Part shown: one piece after another, positions 16,881 through 26,699 of the stretch
Layout: the number at the start of each line of letters is the position of its first letter
Numbering within the stretch: the first letter of the stretch is position 1
NCBI GenBank assembly: GCA_001567515.1
Contig: LLEV01000015.1
Span: 1-48,946 of the forward strand
Origin: Microgenomates bacterium OLB22
Lineage (GTDB): Bacteria > Patescibacteriota > Microgenomatia > UBA1406 > HO2-37-13b
Reading direction: 5' to 3'
Length of the DNA: 48,946 bases
Translations under genes and position numbers: made by a program
Notes under the pieces: generated by a model
What the model saw: only the letters and a program-made list of their open reading frames with translations
Told to the model about the DNA's origin: nothing
Database searches by the model: none

Positions 16881-18912
16881 CACACTCATTGGTGAAGACT
16901 GTGGCTCGGAAATTACTTCAGCCGTATTCACCGAAAATGCAGAGGTCTGGTTATCCACGACTGTTGGCGCTGACTCAGAAATGACACCACGGCAACAAAT
17001 AGCAAATGTGGGTTACGCACTGAACGCTGAAACACTCCAGGGCTTCCCCCCTGATACAACTGTTTCCAGTATCCCGTATATCAATAGAGATGGGAATGTG
17101 CTAATTGGTGCAAGCACGCCTGGTATACGAAATACGTATGCATCCGCTACGTTCGTCATGTCTAGCGCAAATGCAATCACACTACAGTCTGCAGGATCTG
17201 GGGATATCACGCTTACCGCAACAGAGTCAGGTACCATAAAGTTCTTAACAGCTGGCACTCAGGCAGGGGTCATCACTGGTGCTCAGCTTTGGGGCATTGG
17301 GACTACCGGGCCAGACGCCAAAGTAGATTCTCTCTATACAGGAGGTGAACAACTCAGACTGACCTATGCCGATGGGTCGACCTATACAGGTTTTACTACC
17401 AACTCTGGTGGAGATTTGACTATAGACCCAAGCGGGGATGATCTGACTTTAGGTGGAGATGCAATCTTGTCTGATACATTTACGCTCCAAGTCGGTGGAA
17501 AGACAGCTACTGCCTATAATGCCTTTGCGAACAATGCAGATAGCCCAGAAGAGGCCGCTATTGCAGCAGATAATGATCTGTATATAGGAGGCGACCTTGA
17601 AGTCGACGGTAGTATCTATGCCGGGAGCCTTATTGCCTCAGGTGTCCCCTGGTCTGGGATTACCGCCCCTACAGACAATCTTACGGTATCAATGGCGGCA
17701 TACAACTCAACATTCACCTGGGACCCAACAGCAAATAGTGCAGAGACTGCTTTTGTTATGAACTTTGATGGTGAAGATAGCGCTGCTGATGAAGATCAAG
17801 TGCTACTCTCCCTCAACCAATCATCAAATGGCACTGACGTTACAGAGGCGGCAGATGCTCTTTTAACTTTCACCAATAGCGATGCCAATGATCCAGTCGA
17901 AAATGCCATCCGATTCGATGCAGGCGCTGCTGGCACTGACTTTACCTATGGTATCAATTTCGATGCAGCAAGTATCGGGACTGCTGAATTGGTACTTCAA
18001 AATGGTGAAACAATAGCAAACACAGTAGACGGGACAATTGCACTTACCGGGGACGCTTCAATATCTGGCACGACTGGGCTTACGTTTACTTCAACGGGAG
18101 GACTCGTACTTGCAGGGGGGACGATATCAGACGGGACGGATGGGGTGGATATCGCTGATAATCTGGAAGTTAGTGGCGACACAACTCTGGCAGGAGATCT
18201 GGCCGTCAATGGAGATGACATCACCTCAAACGATACCCTTACCATTGATGCTGCGACAGATATCAACCTTGATGCGGATGGGGCTGATATTGTGTTAAAA
18301 GATGGAGGAACTACTTTTGCATCATTCACCAACTCTACGACTGATTTGACACTTGATATCGTCGGGAGCCAACTCATCCTTGGTGACACAGATGTATTAA
18401 ATATTGGTGGGGTGACCGGGCTTGCCTACAATGCTATCTCAGACTCAGGGACAACCTCACATTCACTAGCATCTGATGATGATCTGTACGTCGAAGGAGA
18501 TGTTGAGGTTGATGGGACACTGTATGTAGATGGGACACTCGTTTCATCAGGAATAACCTGTACAGACTGTCTCGACTTTACATCGTTTGAGGACACACTC
18601 GATCTGGATGCCACTACAGATATAAATCTAGGAGCAAATAATCTGACAGTTGACCTGGATTCGACAGGCATATTCGATATCAGAGACGGAACTACAACGT
18701 TCGTGTCTTTTGATGATGACTCAACCATCGATATTACCTTCCCTGCTGCAGGAACACTCGGTATCGATGCTGCAGCAACAGACAACACGACCACAACCGG
18801 AGTGCTCAACCTTGATATAGATACAGCAACTTCTGGGAATATCGGTTCGTCTATCGATTATCAGGTAGTTGATGCTGCCGGAAACGTGACTGCATATGGT
18901 GAAAAAAATTGA
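16867..18912 (+). CDS. Giant surface protein, part 2: head end and first repeats
   Basis: Continuation of the protein from 15957. It completes the head module (RQQIANVGYALNAETLQGF, like the PYALNA segment of phage-fibre-type proteins). It then enters long beta-type repeats rich in Asp, Gly and Thr. The recurring unit is DDLYVEGDVEVDGT, with variants near 17575 and 18480. The first copy of a 318-bp near-identical repeat lies at 18202-18519. The frame breaks at an A7 run (18902-18908). With six A it reads GNVTAYGEKIDVTVDTD. The part shown is probably all extracellular. Confidence 0.6.
   Translation: MVFFSTLIGEDCGSEITSAVFTENAEVWLSTTVGADSEMTPRQQIANVGYALNAETLQGFPPDTTVSSIPYINRDGNVLIGASTPGIRNTYASATFVMSSANAITLQSAGSGDITLTATESGTIKFLTAGTQAGVITGAQLWGIGTTGPDAKVDSLYTGGEQLRLTYADGSTYTGFTTNSGGDLTIDPSGDDLTLGGDAILSDTFTLQVGGKTATAYNAFANNADSPEEAAIAADNDLYIGGDLEVDGSIYAGSLIASGVPWSGITAPTDNLTVSMAAYNSTFTWDPTANSAETAFVMNFDGEDSAADEDQVLLSLNQSSNGTDVTEAADALLTFTNSDANDPVENAIRFDAGAAGTDFTYGINFDAASIGTAELVLQNGETIANTVDGTIALTGDASISGTTGLTFTSTGGLVLAGGTISDGTDGVDIADNLEVSGDTTLAGDLAVNGDDITSNDTLTIDAATDINLDADGADIVLKDGGTTFASFTNSTTDLTLDIVGSQLILGDTDVLNIGGVTGLAYNAISDSGTTSHSLASDDDLYVEGDVEVDGTLYVDGTLVSSGITCTDCLDFTSFEDTLDLDATTDINLGANNLTVDLDSTGIFDIRDGTTTFVSFDDDSTIDITFPAAGTLGIDAAATDNTTTTGVLNLDIDTATSGNIGSSIDYQVVDAAGNVTAYGEKN
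18202..18519 (+). repeat. 318-bp direct repeat, copy 1
   Basis: Nearly identical to 20693-21010, the same length with scattered, mostly silent substitutions. It encodes about 106 residues, from AVNGDDIT to EGDVEVDGT, of the giant protein. It is an internal duplication of a shaft segment. Confidence 0.85.
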
Positions 18913-21900
18913 TGTGACAGTTGACACAGATGCAGCACAATCCCATACGGTTGCAGGCTCGTACATCGGTCTTACTGCAAATGATGCCAGCTCTACAACC
19001 TATGGCTTACAAGTCGTAGCCGAGGATGCAGGAGGGCAAGTTGCTACCTCAGGTATTTTGATTGAGAACCTGCAAGCTACAGACATCGATCTCACAACAG
19101 GACTCCTCATCAGAGCAACCACTGACGGCTCTCTGCCGACAGCTATCGATGTATCTGATGCCGAGATTACGACAGCTCTCTCTGTAGGAGCAAACACCAT
19201 CTCAGGGACAACAGGACTTATTGACTACACCAACTTTGATCTGGATGCTTCGGGCAACATCACCCTAGCAGGCACTACTGGCGTGACTTTTTCATCAACT
19301 GGTGGAATACAGCTTGCCGGAGGCGTCATAGCAGACAGCTCAGATGGGGTGGACATCAATGACAATCTTGAGATTAACGGCGGCACAGTCTCACTAACTA
19401 ATGGCACCTCAGATCTGATAGATTGGGGTTCTGACGGAGCGGGTGACCCCACAACAACTAGCGCAGGGTGGAAGACAAAGTATTATGGTAATGCTTACGG
19501 ACACGGTGTAGCTGGTAGCACGCTCTGGTCTGTCTCTGATGATACGTTCAAGTGGTATGACAACGACACCTCAACCTATAACCTCAAAGCTACAATGGGT
19601 ATGGATACGGATACATATTGGCAGATTTACAATGACGCTCTCAGTGAAGCTATCAGATTTCATACCAATGGCACGAGCTGGTTTAATGGTGGAAGCTTGG
19701 TCATTGGGGCCAATGCAACAAGCGCTAAGTTTCAGGTGGTGGGAGATGAATCACGATTTGGCACTGCGGGTACGATCACGATCGCCACAGGAGATGGAGA
19801 CGTCTATGTGCAAGATGCTCTTGAGGTCGATGGGGATCTGCATCTGGTAGCAGGCGCAGATCTGATATTTGGAGGTACGACAACCCTTGCCGAGACTACA
19901 GCAGCAAATGACTCAGGGGCATATATAGTAGGGACATTTGATGAGTTTGATAATAGCAGCAGCAGCAACGTACAAGATGTGCTTGATGATCTGGATGCCG
20001 GACTTACTACCGCGCTTGCAAATGGAGGCCTATGGACAGACTCGACAACTACTGCCTACCTCACTACGACGACAGATGAAGTCGTCATAGGAGGCACCTC
20101 TCCCCTTTCCTCTGCAAAGCTTTCTATAGATGGAGACGCTGATCAGATCCAATTCATCGTCCAAGGAAATGCGACACAGACGGCAAACCTGGCAACTTTT
20201 GAAAACTCCTCTGGCACAGACCTACTAACAATCGATGCATCTGGTGTCTTATCAGTCCCCTATCTCATAGACATCAGCAACTCTGCGTATGGTATAGACC
20301 CTTCAGGGACATCCAATTTTGGCGGCTACTCGCTCAAGGTCACGGGAGGCGCCCTACTCGGATTTGACTCTGGCAACGTCGGAATAGGTCCCGCAGCTCA
20401 AACAGCAGATGAGCTACTTCATGTGGGCGAGGCTACAGACGGAGATAGCATCGCCCTTCTCCTGGAAAATAGTCAGGCTGCTGGGGCTGCTTCGACAAAT
20501 GAGACATCCCAGCTTCGATTCGGATTTGGAGGGAACAATGATGTTGCCCGCATACTTGCAGGTAAGGTTAATGATTACACGTCTGGGGCAAATGAAGATT
20601 CATTTTTATCCTTCTACACAGATGTAAATGGAACAGCGACAGAACAACTCAAGATTGATGAGGCAGGACTTGCCACCTTCACGGGTGACATCGCCGTCAA
20701 TGGAGATGACATCACCTCAGATGGGACACTCACGATCGATGCTGCAACAGATATCAACCTTGATGCAGATGGGGCTGACATTGTGTTAAAAGATGGAGGA
20801 ACTACTTTTGCAACATTTACCAACTCTACGACTGATTTGACACTTGATATCGTCGGGAGCCAACTCATCCTTGCTGACACGGATGTATTAAATATTGGTG
20901 GGGTGACGGGGCTTGCATATAATGCTATCTCAGATTCAGGGACAACCTCACATTCACTAGCATCTGATGATGATCTCTACGTAGAGGGAGATGTTGAGGT
21001 TGATGGGACAATCTGGGCCGATGGCGCAGTTACCTCAGCTGGGACTATCACCGGAGCTGACTTTGCTTGTACTGACTGTCTTGATTTTGCAGAGCTTGAA
21101 GATACCCTTGACCTAGATGCTTCTCTCACACTCAACCAGTCTACAAATACCTGGACACAAAACTATGCAGGGACAACAGGTACCGGGATCACCTACAATG
21201 TTGATTCACTCACGAGCGGTGTAGCTCTTGCGCTCGCCTCTACCTCAACAGCAATTACTACCAACTCAAACCTCCTGACACTCGACTGGTCTCCAGGATC
21301 GCTTACCACAGCTGCCATAGATCTGTTTGAGATAAGCACGACCACTAATGGTAACGTAACAGGAAGCTACCTCAATTTCCTTGATAACTCAGTAAGCATC
21401 TTTAAGGTAGAGCAGTCCGGCAATGTCACGACCGCTGGGGATATTGCTGTAAATGGAGATGATATTACGGCCGACGGAGCTCTTTCCGTAAACTCGGCAA
21501 GTTACGTCCGTATTGGTGATAGCGGTACACCTGGGTCTGCCAGCGGCGATGACGACCTATATGTCGAAGGAGATCTCGAAGTAGATGCAGCAACCTACCT
21601 GGACGGCGACCTCACCATAGGAAATGCAGGTACAGATAACGTGACAGTCAACTCAAAGACCTGGACGTTTGCCAATGATACCGACTTTGCTCTCTCTGGT
21701 GGTACGAACGGACTTTCATTTGATACCGATACGTTCTCGGTAGACGCAACAAATAATAGAATAGGTATCGGTACGACTGCCCCATCTGAGAAACTCCATG
21801 TAGCTGGAAATGTACTGGTCGATGCCCAATCTGATGCGACAGCACACAATTTTGCTTCAGGGTGTAATTGTTCGATGAATAGCGCGGCGGGGACATTTGG

Positions 21901-23251
21901 AAGCGAGACTAGTAGGGACTCAGTGACAGATTCTGTCGTTTACAAGGGTAAGCTTTTTGTTGCTGTGAAGGAAACTGATTTGGCAGGAATATATCGTTGG
22001 GATGGAGGGACCACATGGCAACTTGTCACAAACACGCCAGGGAAAGTTAACTCTGGTGACACAGCAAACATAGACAGCTTCACCATGACCGTGCTTAACG
22101 ATAAGTTAGTAATTGGGACACAAGGTACTGGTACTGAGGCTGCAATTTTCTACAGCACAGATGCAGATACTGGGTCAACACCAACATGGACGCAAGTAAA
22201 TACGACAAAAGGTAGCTTTGGTATGAGCCGTACAGGCATAAGTAGTGTCGGGGATCTAGCAGTTCTCAACAACGTACTCTATATGACTAATCTTGGTAAC
22301 AACACCATGGAGTTTGGAAGATGGAACGGGAGCACTGGAGCAGCAGTATTCACTCAGATAAATGCTACTGATGGAGCACTAGCCGCAGAAACTGCAGATA
22401 TAGATAACGCAGTCCTTGCTGTATACAACAATATGGTCATGATCGGGGCTATAACATCGAGTACGACTGCCCGCATTGGCGCATACCAGCCAAACACCAC
22501 AGGAGCAGCAACATCAATAGTCATCATCAACGCCACATCAGGTGCGTTTGGGAATTTAGTCAATTCGCCAGATATCACACAAATGGAGGTATACAATGGA
22601 CAACTGTTTGCGGTTATCCAGAGGACTAATGCTGCAAGCGTAGTACGATGGACAGGGGTAAGTCCCGTACAGGTGTATCAGCGAACGTCTTTTTTCGTCA
22701 CCAACACTGCCGGCACTCTTGATAGCGGTGACACCGCCAACATCGACAACATCGTTCTGGAGCAATACAATGGCAAGCTCTATGCAGCCTCACAAACAGG
22801 ATCCGCAACTAATACCGGAGCGGTATATGAGTTCGATGGGTACAACACCTGGACCCTCGTCAATACGACAAGAGGTACCTTTGACGGGACCACAAATGTA
22901 GACAACGTGACAAATATGATAGCTTATGATGGAACCATGTATGTGGGGACTGATGATCTGACCAACGGTGTTGGAGCAGTCTATTCATGGAGCAAGACAG
23001 CGTCAAATTCATATGGTTTGAAGTTTAAAGGCGGTAACAACTACGGATCAATTAGCTTTGTAGATAAGCACAATGTTAATGATGCTACACAACAATCCGG
23101 ATCTTTCCTCCTTAGTCACTCCATCCAACTTGACTCTGCTGGATTTGACTTAGCAGAGGACTACCCGACATATGATACAACGCTCAAGTCAAAGGAGATA
23201 GTCTCGCTAGATCCCCAAAAAGATACCTTTATCAAAACGTGCGCAGCATAA
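18896..23251 (+). CDS. Giant surface protein, part 3: repeat shaft and propeller-like region
   Basis: Continuation of the giant protein, 1,451 codons long in this frame. It contains further LYVEGD-LEVDG units (near 19790, 20975 and 21550) and the second copy of the 318-bp repeat (20693-21010). From about 21900 to 23000 there is a run of propeller-like repeats with the pattern 'NGQLFAV', 'YNGKLYAAS', 'YDGTMYVG' and WDGG/WNGS motifs, about 50-70 residues each. After it comes EDYPTYDTTLKSKEIVSLDP, a segment typical of the maturation region of fibre-like proteins. The frame is lost near 23237-23243. One base less gives KTAQHNDNLLLGVISDQPG. Confidence 0.6.
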   Translation: MVKKIDVTVDTDAAQSHTVAGSYIGLTANDASSTTYGLQVVAEDAGGQVATSGILIENLQATDIDLTTGLLIRATTDGSLPTAIDVSDAEITTALSVGANTISGTTGLIDYTNFDLDASGNITLAGTTGVTFSSTGGIQLAGGVIADSSDGVDINDNLEINGGTVSLTNGTSDLIDWGSDGAGDPTTTSAGWKTKYYGNAYGHGVAGSTLWSVSDDTFKWYDNDTSTYNLKATMGMDTDTYWQIYNDALSEAIRFHTNGTSWFNGGSLVIGANATSAKFQVVGDESRFGTAGTITIATGDGDVYVQDALEVDGDLHLVAGADLIFGGTTTLAETTAANDSGAYIVGTFDEFDNSSSSNVQDVLDDLDAGLTTALANGGLWTDSTTTAYLTTTTDEVVIGGTSPLSSAKLSIDGDADQIQFIVQGNATQTANLATFENSSGTDLLTIDASGVLSVPYLIDISNSAYGIDPSGTSNFGGYSLKVTGGALLGFDSGNVGIGPAAQTADELLHVGEATDGDSIALLLENSQAAGAASTNETSQLRFGFGGNNDVARILAGKVNDYTSGANEDSFLSFYTDVNGTATEQLKIDEAGLATFTGDIAVNGDDITSDGTLTIDAATDINLDADGADIVLKDGGTTFATFTNSTTDLTLDIVGSQLILADTDVLNIGGVTGLAYNAISDSGTTSHSLASDDDLYVEGDVEVDGTIWADGAVTSAGTITGADFACTDCLDFAELEDTLDLDASLTLNQSTNTWTQNYAGTTGTGITYNVDSLTSGVALALASTSTAITTNSNLLTLDWSPGSLTTAAIDLFEISTTTNGNVTGSYLNFLDNSVSIFKVEQSGNVTTAGDIAVNGDDITADGALSVNSASYVRIGDSGTPGSASGDDDLYVEGDLEVDAATYLDGDLTIGNAGTDNVTVNSKTWTFANDTDFALSGGTNGLSFDTDTFSVDATNNRIGIGTTAPSEKLHVAGNVLVDAQSDATAHNFASGCNCSMNSAAGTFGSETSRDSVTDSVVYKGKLFVAVKETDLAGIYRWDGGTTWQLVTNTPGKVNSGDTANIDSFTMTVLNDKLVIGTQGTGTEAAIFYSTDADTGSTPTWTQVNTTKGSFGMSRTGISSVGDLAVLNNVLYMTNLGNNTMEFGRWNGSTGAAVFTQINATDGALAAETADIDNAVLAVYNNMVMIGAITSSTTARIGAYQPNTTGAATSIVIINATSGAFGNLVNSPDITQMEVYNGQLFAVIQRTNAASVVRWTGVSPVQVYQRTSFFVTNTAGTLDSGDTANIDNIVLEQYNGKLYAASQTGSATNTGAVYEFDGYNTWTLVNTTRGTFDGTTNVDNVTNMIAYDGTMYVGTDDLTNGVGAVYSWSKTASNSYGLKFKGGNNYGSISFVDKHNVNDATQQSGSFLLSHSIQLDSAGFDLAEDYPTYDTTLKSKEIVSLDPQKDTFIKTCAA
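20693..21010 (+). repeat. 318-bp direct repeat, copy 2
   Basis: Second copy of the 18202-18519 repeat, 2.49 kb downstream in the same protein and the same reading phase once the intervening frameshift is repaired. A third, more diverged partial copy starts near 21439 (GDIAVNGDDITADG). Confidence 0.85.
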
Positions 23252-24950
23252 TGACAACCTTCTCCTAGGAGTCATATCAGATCAACCAGGTTTACGACTC
23301 GCTCAAAGTAAAGACAAAACTGAGGGCGCGACATGGGTACCGGTCGCCCTCACAGGTCGCGTCCCCGTACTTGTAAATGGAGAAAATGGACCCATTGCTG
23401 TTGGTGATAGTATTACCCTTTCCTCTACAGCTGGTGTCGGTATGAGAGCAACAGCCAAAACACGCATCATTGGTCGAGCTATGTCATCTTTCAATCCTGA
23501 AAGTCCAACGAGTCAAGGAGAAGTCACACTATTTGTTGAGACTGGCATCTATGACCCTGACGTGCGCACAGCAATTGAGGGTGGTTTAATCACTATAGAT
23601 AAGACCGGAGAGTTAGACTCAACAGTCTTTTCCGGAATCTTACAGGACTCGTCCTCGAGTGCCCAACTTGATACCCTACTTCAATCATTCAATCTAAAGA
23701 TTGGAGAGACTTTCATCAATACATCAACTTCTTTTGGAAAGATTGTCGCTGGCAGTATCAAAATAGGAATACTCGCAGCCAAAGATGCGTTCATTGAGGG
23801 CACTCTTGCCGCAAGGAAAGTACTCACAACTAGCCTTGATGCAGCATCTGCAACGGTAATCACTCTCACGTCAGATAGCATACAGACGAATACTATTCGC
23901 TCTGCGAGTATAGACTCCGACCAGATAGGCGCCATAAACATTACCTCAGAGGAGATCACGACCGCTAGCCTCTCAGCAGAAACTATAGCATCAAAAACTA
24001 TACGAGCAGACGTTGTAGAAGCTCAAAATATACAAGCGCTTCAAGAACGGCTACTTTCGGTCGCGGGGCGACAACTAGAGCAAGCAACCGATCAACAAGG
24101 GATCAAAACAAATATTGATGAGGTGACTACCAATATCAATGCTTTACAATCAGAACTGGCTTCGCTTCAAACAAATCCCCTTCCAGACCCCACCTATTAT
24201 CAACCAGCCTCCCAATTTTCATCTGTTACGATAAGCAATGATGCCAATATATACAACCTCTATGTATCAGGGACAGCAACTATCGATGACATCCATATAG
24301 ATGGTAGTAGCATTATGGCGATGACAGATACACTTCATCTCACCGCACTTCAGTCGATAGACCTACTCGATGGAGCCATGGTCATATCGCGTGATGGGAC
24401 TATTACGACAAACTCAGAGCTTATAGCCCAGGGTGGTATAAGAGCAGATGCCCTAAAGCCGATCCACGACACTGGGAGCATCAACGTGCAACTTCAGACA
24501 AATCAAAATGCCCCACTCCAAAAACCAGGAGCACTCTCAATACAAAATGAATCCGGGAGTGAGGTAGCGACCATAGATGCCAATGGTCAAGCCCAATTCC
24601 AGAAACTTAAACTAAATACAACATCTGGTGTTGGCCCCATCATTGCTGCTGGACAAAATCAGATAGACATAGGTATCCTCGCTCCAGGGATAGAGACAAA
24701 CGCCAGCGCAGCAGGTTCGGGGATACTTCCCGCAAATACTACTGACGTCATACTATTTAACTCGGCCCTCACAGAAAATTCTCTCGTGTACCTTACCCCG
24801 ACATCCTACACCTACAATAAGTCACTATTTATTGCATCAAAAAATGTATGCGTCCCAGGGACCGAATCAACCTGTAGAGAATATGTAAAGATTTCTATAG
24901 ACCAACCAATACCCTACGATGTGTCCTTTAACTGGTGGATCATTGAATAG
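23252..24950 (+). CDS. Giant surface protein, part 4: C-terminal shaft and tip
   Basis: C-terminal part of the giant protein. The coding frame starts at about 23244, upstream of its first ATG at 23442: NLLLGVISDQPGLRLAQS and VPVALTGRVPVLVNGENG read continuously through. A coiled-coil or helical-repeat stretch follows (SLDAASATVITLTSDSIQTN ... QNIQALQERLLSVAG). A further beta region precedes the terminus, which reads SFNWWIIE. I have seen similar aromatic endings in long candidate-phyla surface proteins, but I cannot name the family. A possible terminator hairpin lies downstream at 25022-25042. Confidence 0.6.
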
Positions 24951-25021
24951 CTCCGACATCCCGGACTCGCGCGCCAGGCAAAGCCATGGACGACGTAGGG
25001 ACTGGATCAAGAATCTAAATT

Positions 25022-25042
25022 GAAGGGACCTTAAATCCCTTC
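25022..25042 (+). terminator. Possible terminator hairpin after the giant gene
   Basis: The stem GAAGGGA/TCCCTTC (7 bp) with a 7-nt loop lies about 70 nt after the giant gene stop. It lacks a long T-run, so this is a weak call. Confidence 0.35.
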
Positions 25043-25187
25043 TTCGCTGAAGCTTCGTATGGGCACACCAAGTACAGGATGACAATAATCAATGGACACT
25101 GAATATTCAATGAATACTGATTCTTCTTAGTTCTTTATATCATGCGTAGGCCTGCTGCGGACTTAGTCAAGGAGTCTTTCTTGTATC

Positions 25188-25217
25188 TTGTTAGTTGTTT
25201 GCTGTTTCCTATACAAT
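25188..25217 (+). promoter_or_regulatory. Pseudopilin promoter
   Basis: TTGTTA (25188-25193), an 18-nt spacer and TACAAT (25212-25217) precede the ATG at 25229 by 11 nt. It supports this start over the in-frame ATG at 25142. Confidence 0.5.
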
Positions 25218-25228
25218 CCTTACTAGAC

Positions 25229-25909
25229 ATGCCCACCCATACTCGACAACCGTCATCTAGTGGCTTTACCCTCATGGAGCTTGTCCTGATAATCGGTCTT
25301 ATCTGTTTACTTCTGATTGGCCTTCTGGCACTCCTCGATCCCGGACAAAAGATCAAGCAAGGTCAGGATACCAAGCGAAAGACAGAGCTACAGCAGCTCA
25401 GCAAGTCAATAGAGGAGTACTACAATGATAACGAGTCGTACCCCACTTCAGCGAACCTATGCTACGATGAGGAGGTCTCAAGTGGAGACTCTTGCAGCTG
25501 CCACATATGCGGAGTAGAGTCTACGAGCCCATCGTTTAGCCCCTATTTATCAACGCTACCTTGTGATCCAACCCATCCTACACATCGTTATCTATACGAG
25601 TATGAGTGCTCGGAGAAATCGTGGTTCAGACTCTATGCTCAACTCAGCTCAACTACATCAGCTTATGACTACGGCCTCTCCAGTCCGAATACTACTATCA
25701 GTACTTATCCCACCGGAGGTCCAACACCGACCTCTGGTCCAACTCCGACAGACATCCCCCCGGGATCAGACTGTGAAGAACCTATCTACTGCAAAAAGGA
25801 TGGAATATGTAACATATGCGGGACACCAGGTAACTGTGCTGATCCTAGTAGATGTACCCCGGGACAATACTATAATAACAGCGGATGTACCAATGCCTGC
25901 ACACTTTAA
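25229..25909 (+). CDS. Type IV pilin-like prepilin with Cys-rich tail
   Basis: 226 aa from the ATG at 25229 (MPTHTRQPSSSGFTLMELVLI). The prepilin peptidase site G/FTLMEL is intact, with glutamate at position 5 of the mature protein and a hydrophobic helix after it. The globular part resembles type II pseudopilins (KRKTELQQLSKSIEEYYNDNESYPT). After a Pro/Thr linker (GGPTPTSGPTPTD) comes a tail with eight cysteines in about 45 residues, likely a small disulfide knot. No other pilus genes are nearby, so assembly must depend on machinery elsewhere. An adhesive or DNA-uptake pilus subunit is a reasonable inference given comEA/comEC. Confidence 0.8.
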   Translation: MPTHTRQPSSSGFTLMELVLIIGLICLLLIGLLALLDPGQKIKQGQDTKRKTELQQLSKSIEEYYNDNESYPTSANLCYDEEVSSGDSCSCHICGVESTSPSFSPYLSTLPCDPTHPTHRYLYEYECSEKSWFRLYAQLSSTTSAYDYGLSSPNTTISTYPTGGPTPTSGPTPTDIPPGSDCEEPIYCKKDGICNICGTPGNCADPSRCTPGQYYNNSGCTNACTL

Positions 25910-25917
25910 GTACTTGA

Positions 25918-26664
25918 TTATGTATCGTTACCAAGAATGATCACTATAGCCGCCTCAGGGGTAGCTTCTCCTTCGGGCACTGCGGATGCTACCTCACCTC
26001 CAATGAGCGACTGGATATTACCAACAAGCTGTGATTGATCTCCTTTGATATCGATAATTATATTTTTGACATAGTCCTTTTTCGTGGCGTCTTTCTTCTC
26101 TACTACCTGGATGCCCTTTATCTTGCTTGTTAGTTTCTCTTCAGTTGTCTTTGCAAGACCAGAAACCGCAGTACCATTGAGTAATGTAACAGTGACTGGA
26201 GTAGTACTCACACCCAGAGCTGCCGCATCGCTTGCGACAGGTACAGGAGCAGTGGTTGTTGTAGGGACGATATACGGACCTATCTCGATAATCTTGTCTG
26301 TAGATGGACGGTAAAGGATAGCCTTACCAGCCTTGCTATAGAAGAGTGCTTTATCACCATTGTGCGCACTTCTGAAAAATGGTTTGTCACGCAGCTTATT
26401 CACGTCATCAACCGTAGCTAGAAGAGGCTGCTCACCCTGTGGCAGCTGCATGAGTCTACCCACTTTAGCTATGACATACTCCAGCTCCTTTATACTTGCC
26501 TTTGTGGGGTCTTGTACAGCTTGCTTCAACGAGTAGTACTGGTACGCAAAGTACCCCCCGACACCAAGTAAACACGTTAACACCAGTACTCCACCTATCG
26601 AAAATAGGATAGATTTTTTTTTGAAGACTTCGAATCTGATTTTGGGCAATGGAATCTTGATCAT
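25918..26664 (-). CDS. Membrane protein with LytR_C-type extracellular domain
   Basis: 248 aa. It has an N-terminal basic region and one membrane helix (SIGGVLVLTCLLGVGGYFAY, about 19-38). A middle domain of unknown type follows, then a Thr/Ala/Val linker. The C-terminal domain of about 90 residues matches the LytR_C pattern (VTVTLLNGTAVSGLAKTTEE ... IIIDIKGDQ). LytR_C accompanies LCP wall-polymer ligases but also occurs alone, as here, since no LCP catalytic domain is present. It converges with the pseudopilin gene and has its own promoter. Confidence 0.7.
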   Translation of the reverse strand: MIKIPLPKIRFEVFKKKSILFSIGGVLVLTCLLGVGGYFAYQYYSLKQAVQDPTKASIKELEYVIAKVGRLMQLPQGEQPLLATVDDVNKLRDKPFFRSAHNGDKALFYSKAGKAILYRPSTDKIIEIGPYIVPTTTTAPVPVASDAAALGVSTTPVTVTLLNGTAVSGLAKTTEEKLTSKIKGIQVVEKKDATKKDYVKNIIIDIKGDQSQLVGNIQSLIGGEVASAVPEGEATPEAAIVIILGNDT

Positions 26665-26670
26665 AGACCA

Positions 26671-26699
26671 ATGGTATGTAAAAGCATACGGAGTGTCAA
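26671..26699 (-). promoter_or_regulatory. Promoter of the LytR_C-domain gene
   Basis: TTGACA (26694-26699), a 17-nt spacer and TACCAT (26671-26676) end 6 nt before the ATG at 26664. It begins immediately after the stop of the upstream giant gene. Confidence 0.65.

Noticed and set aside
15957-24950. Prophage tail-fibre region
   Set aside because: The repeats resemble phage fibres, but there is no terminase, capsid, portal or baseplate gene. The protein has a membrane helix, and the Xer-like part lacks a catalytic domain.
25142-25228. Upstream start of the pseudopilin at 25142
   Set aside because: It would add 29 residues before the prepilin leader, including a second hydrophobic stretch. The promoter lies inside that segment, so the ATG at 25229 is preferred.
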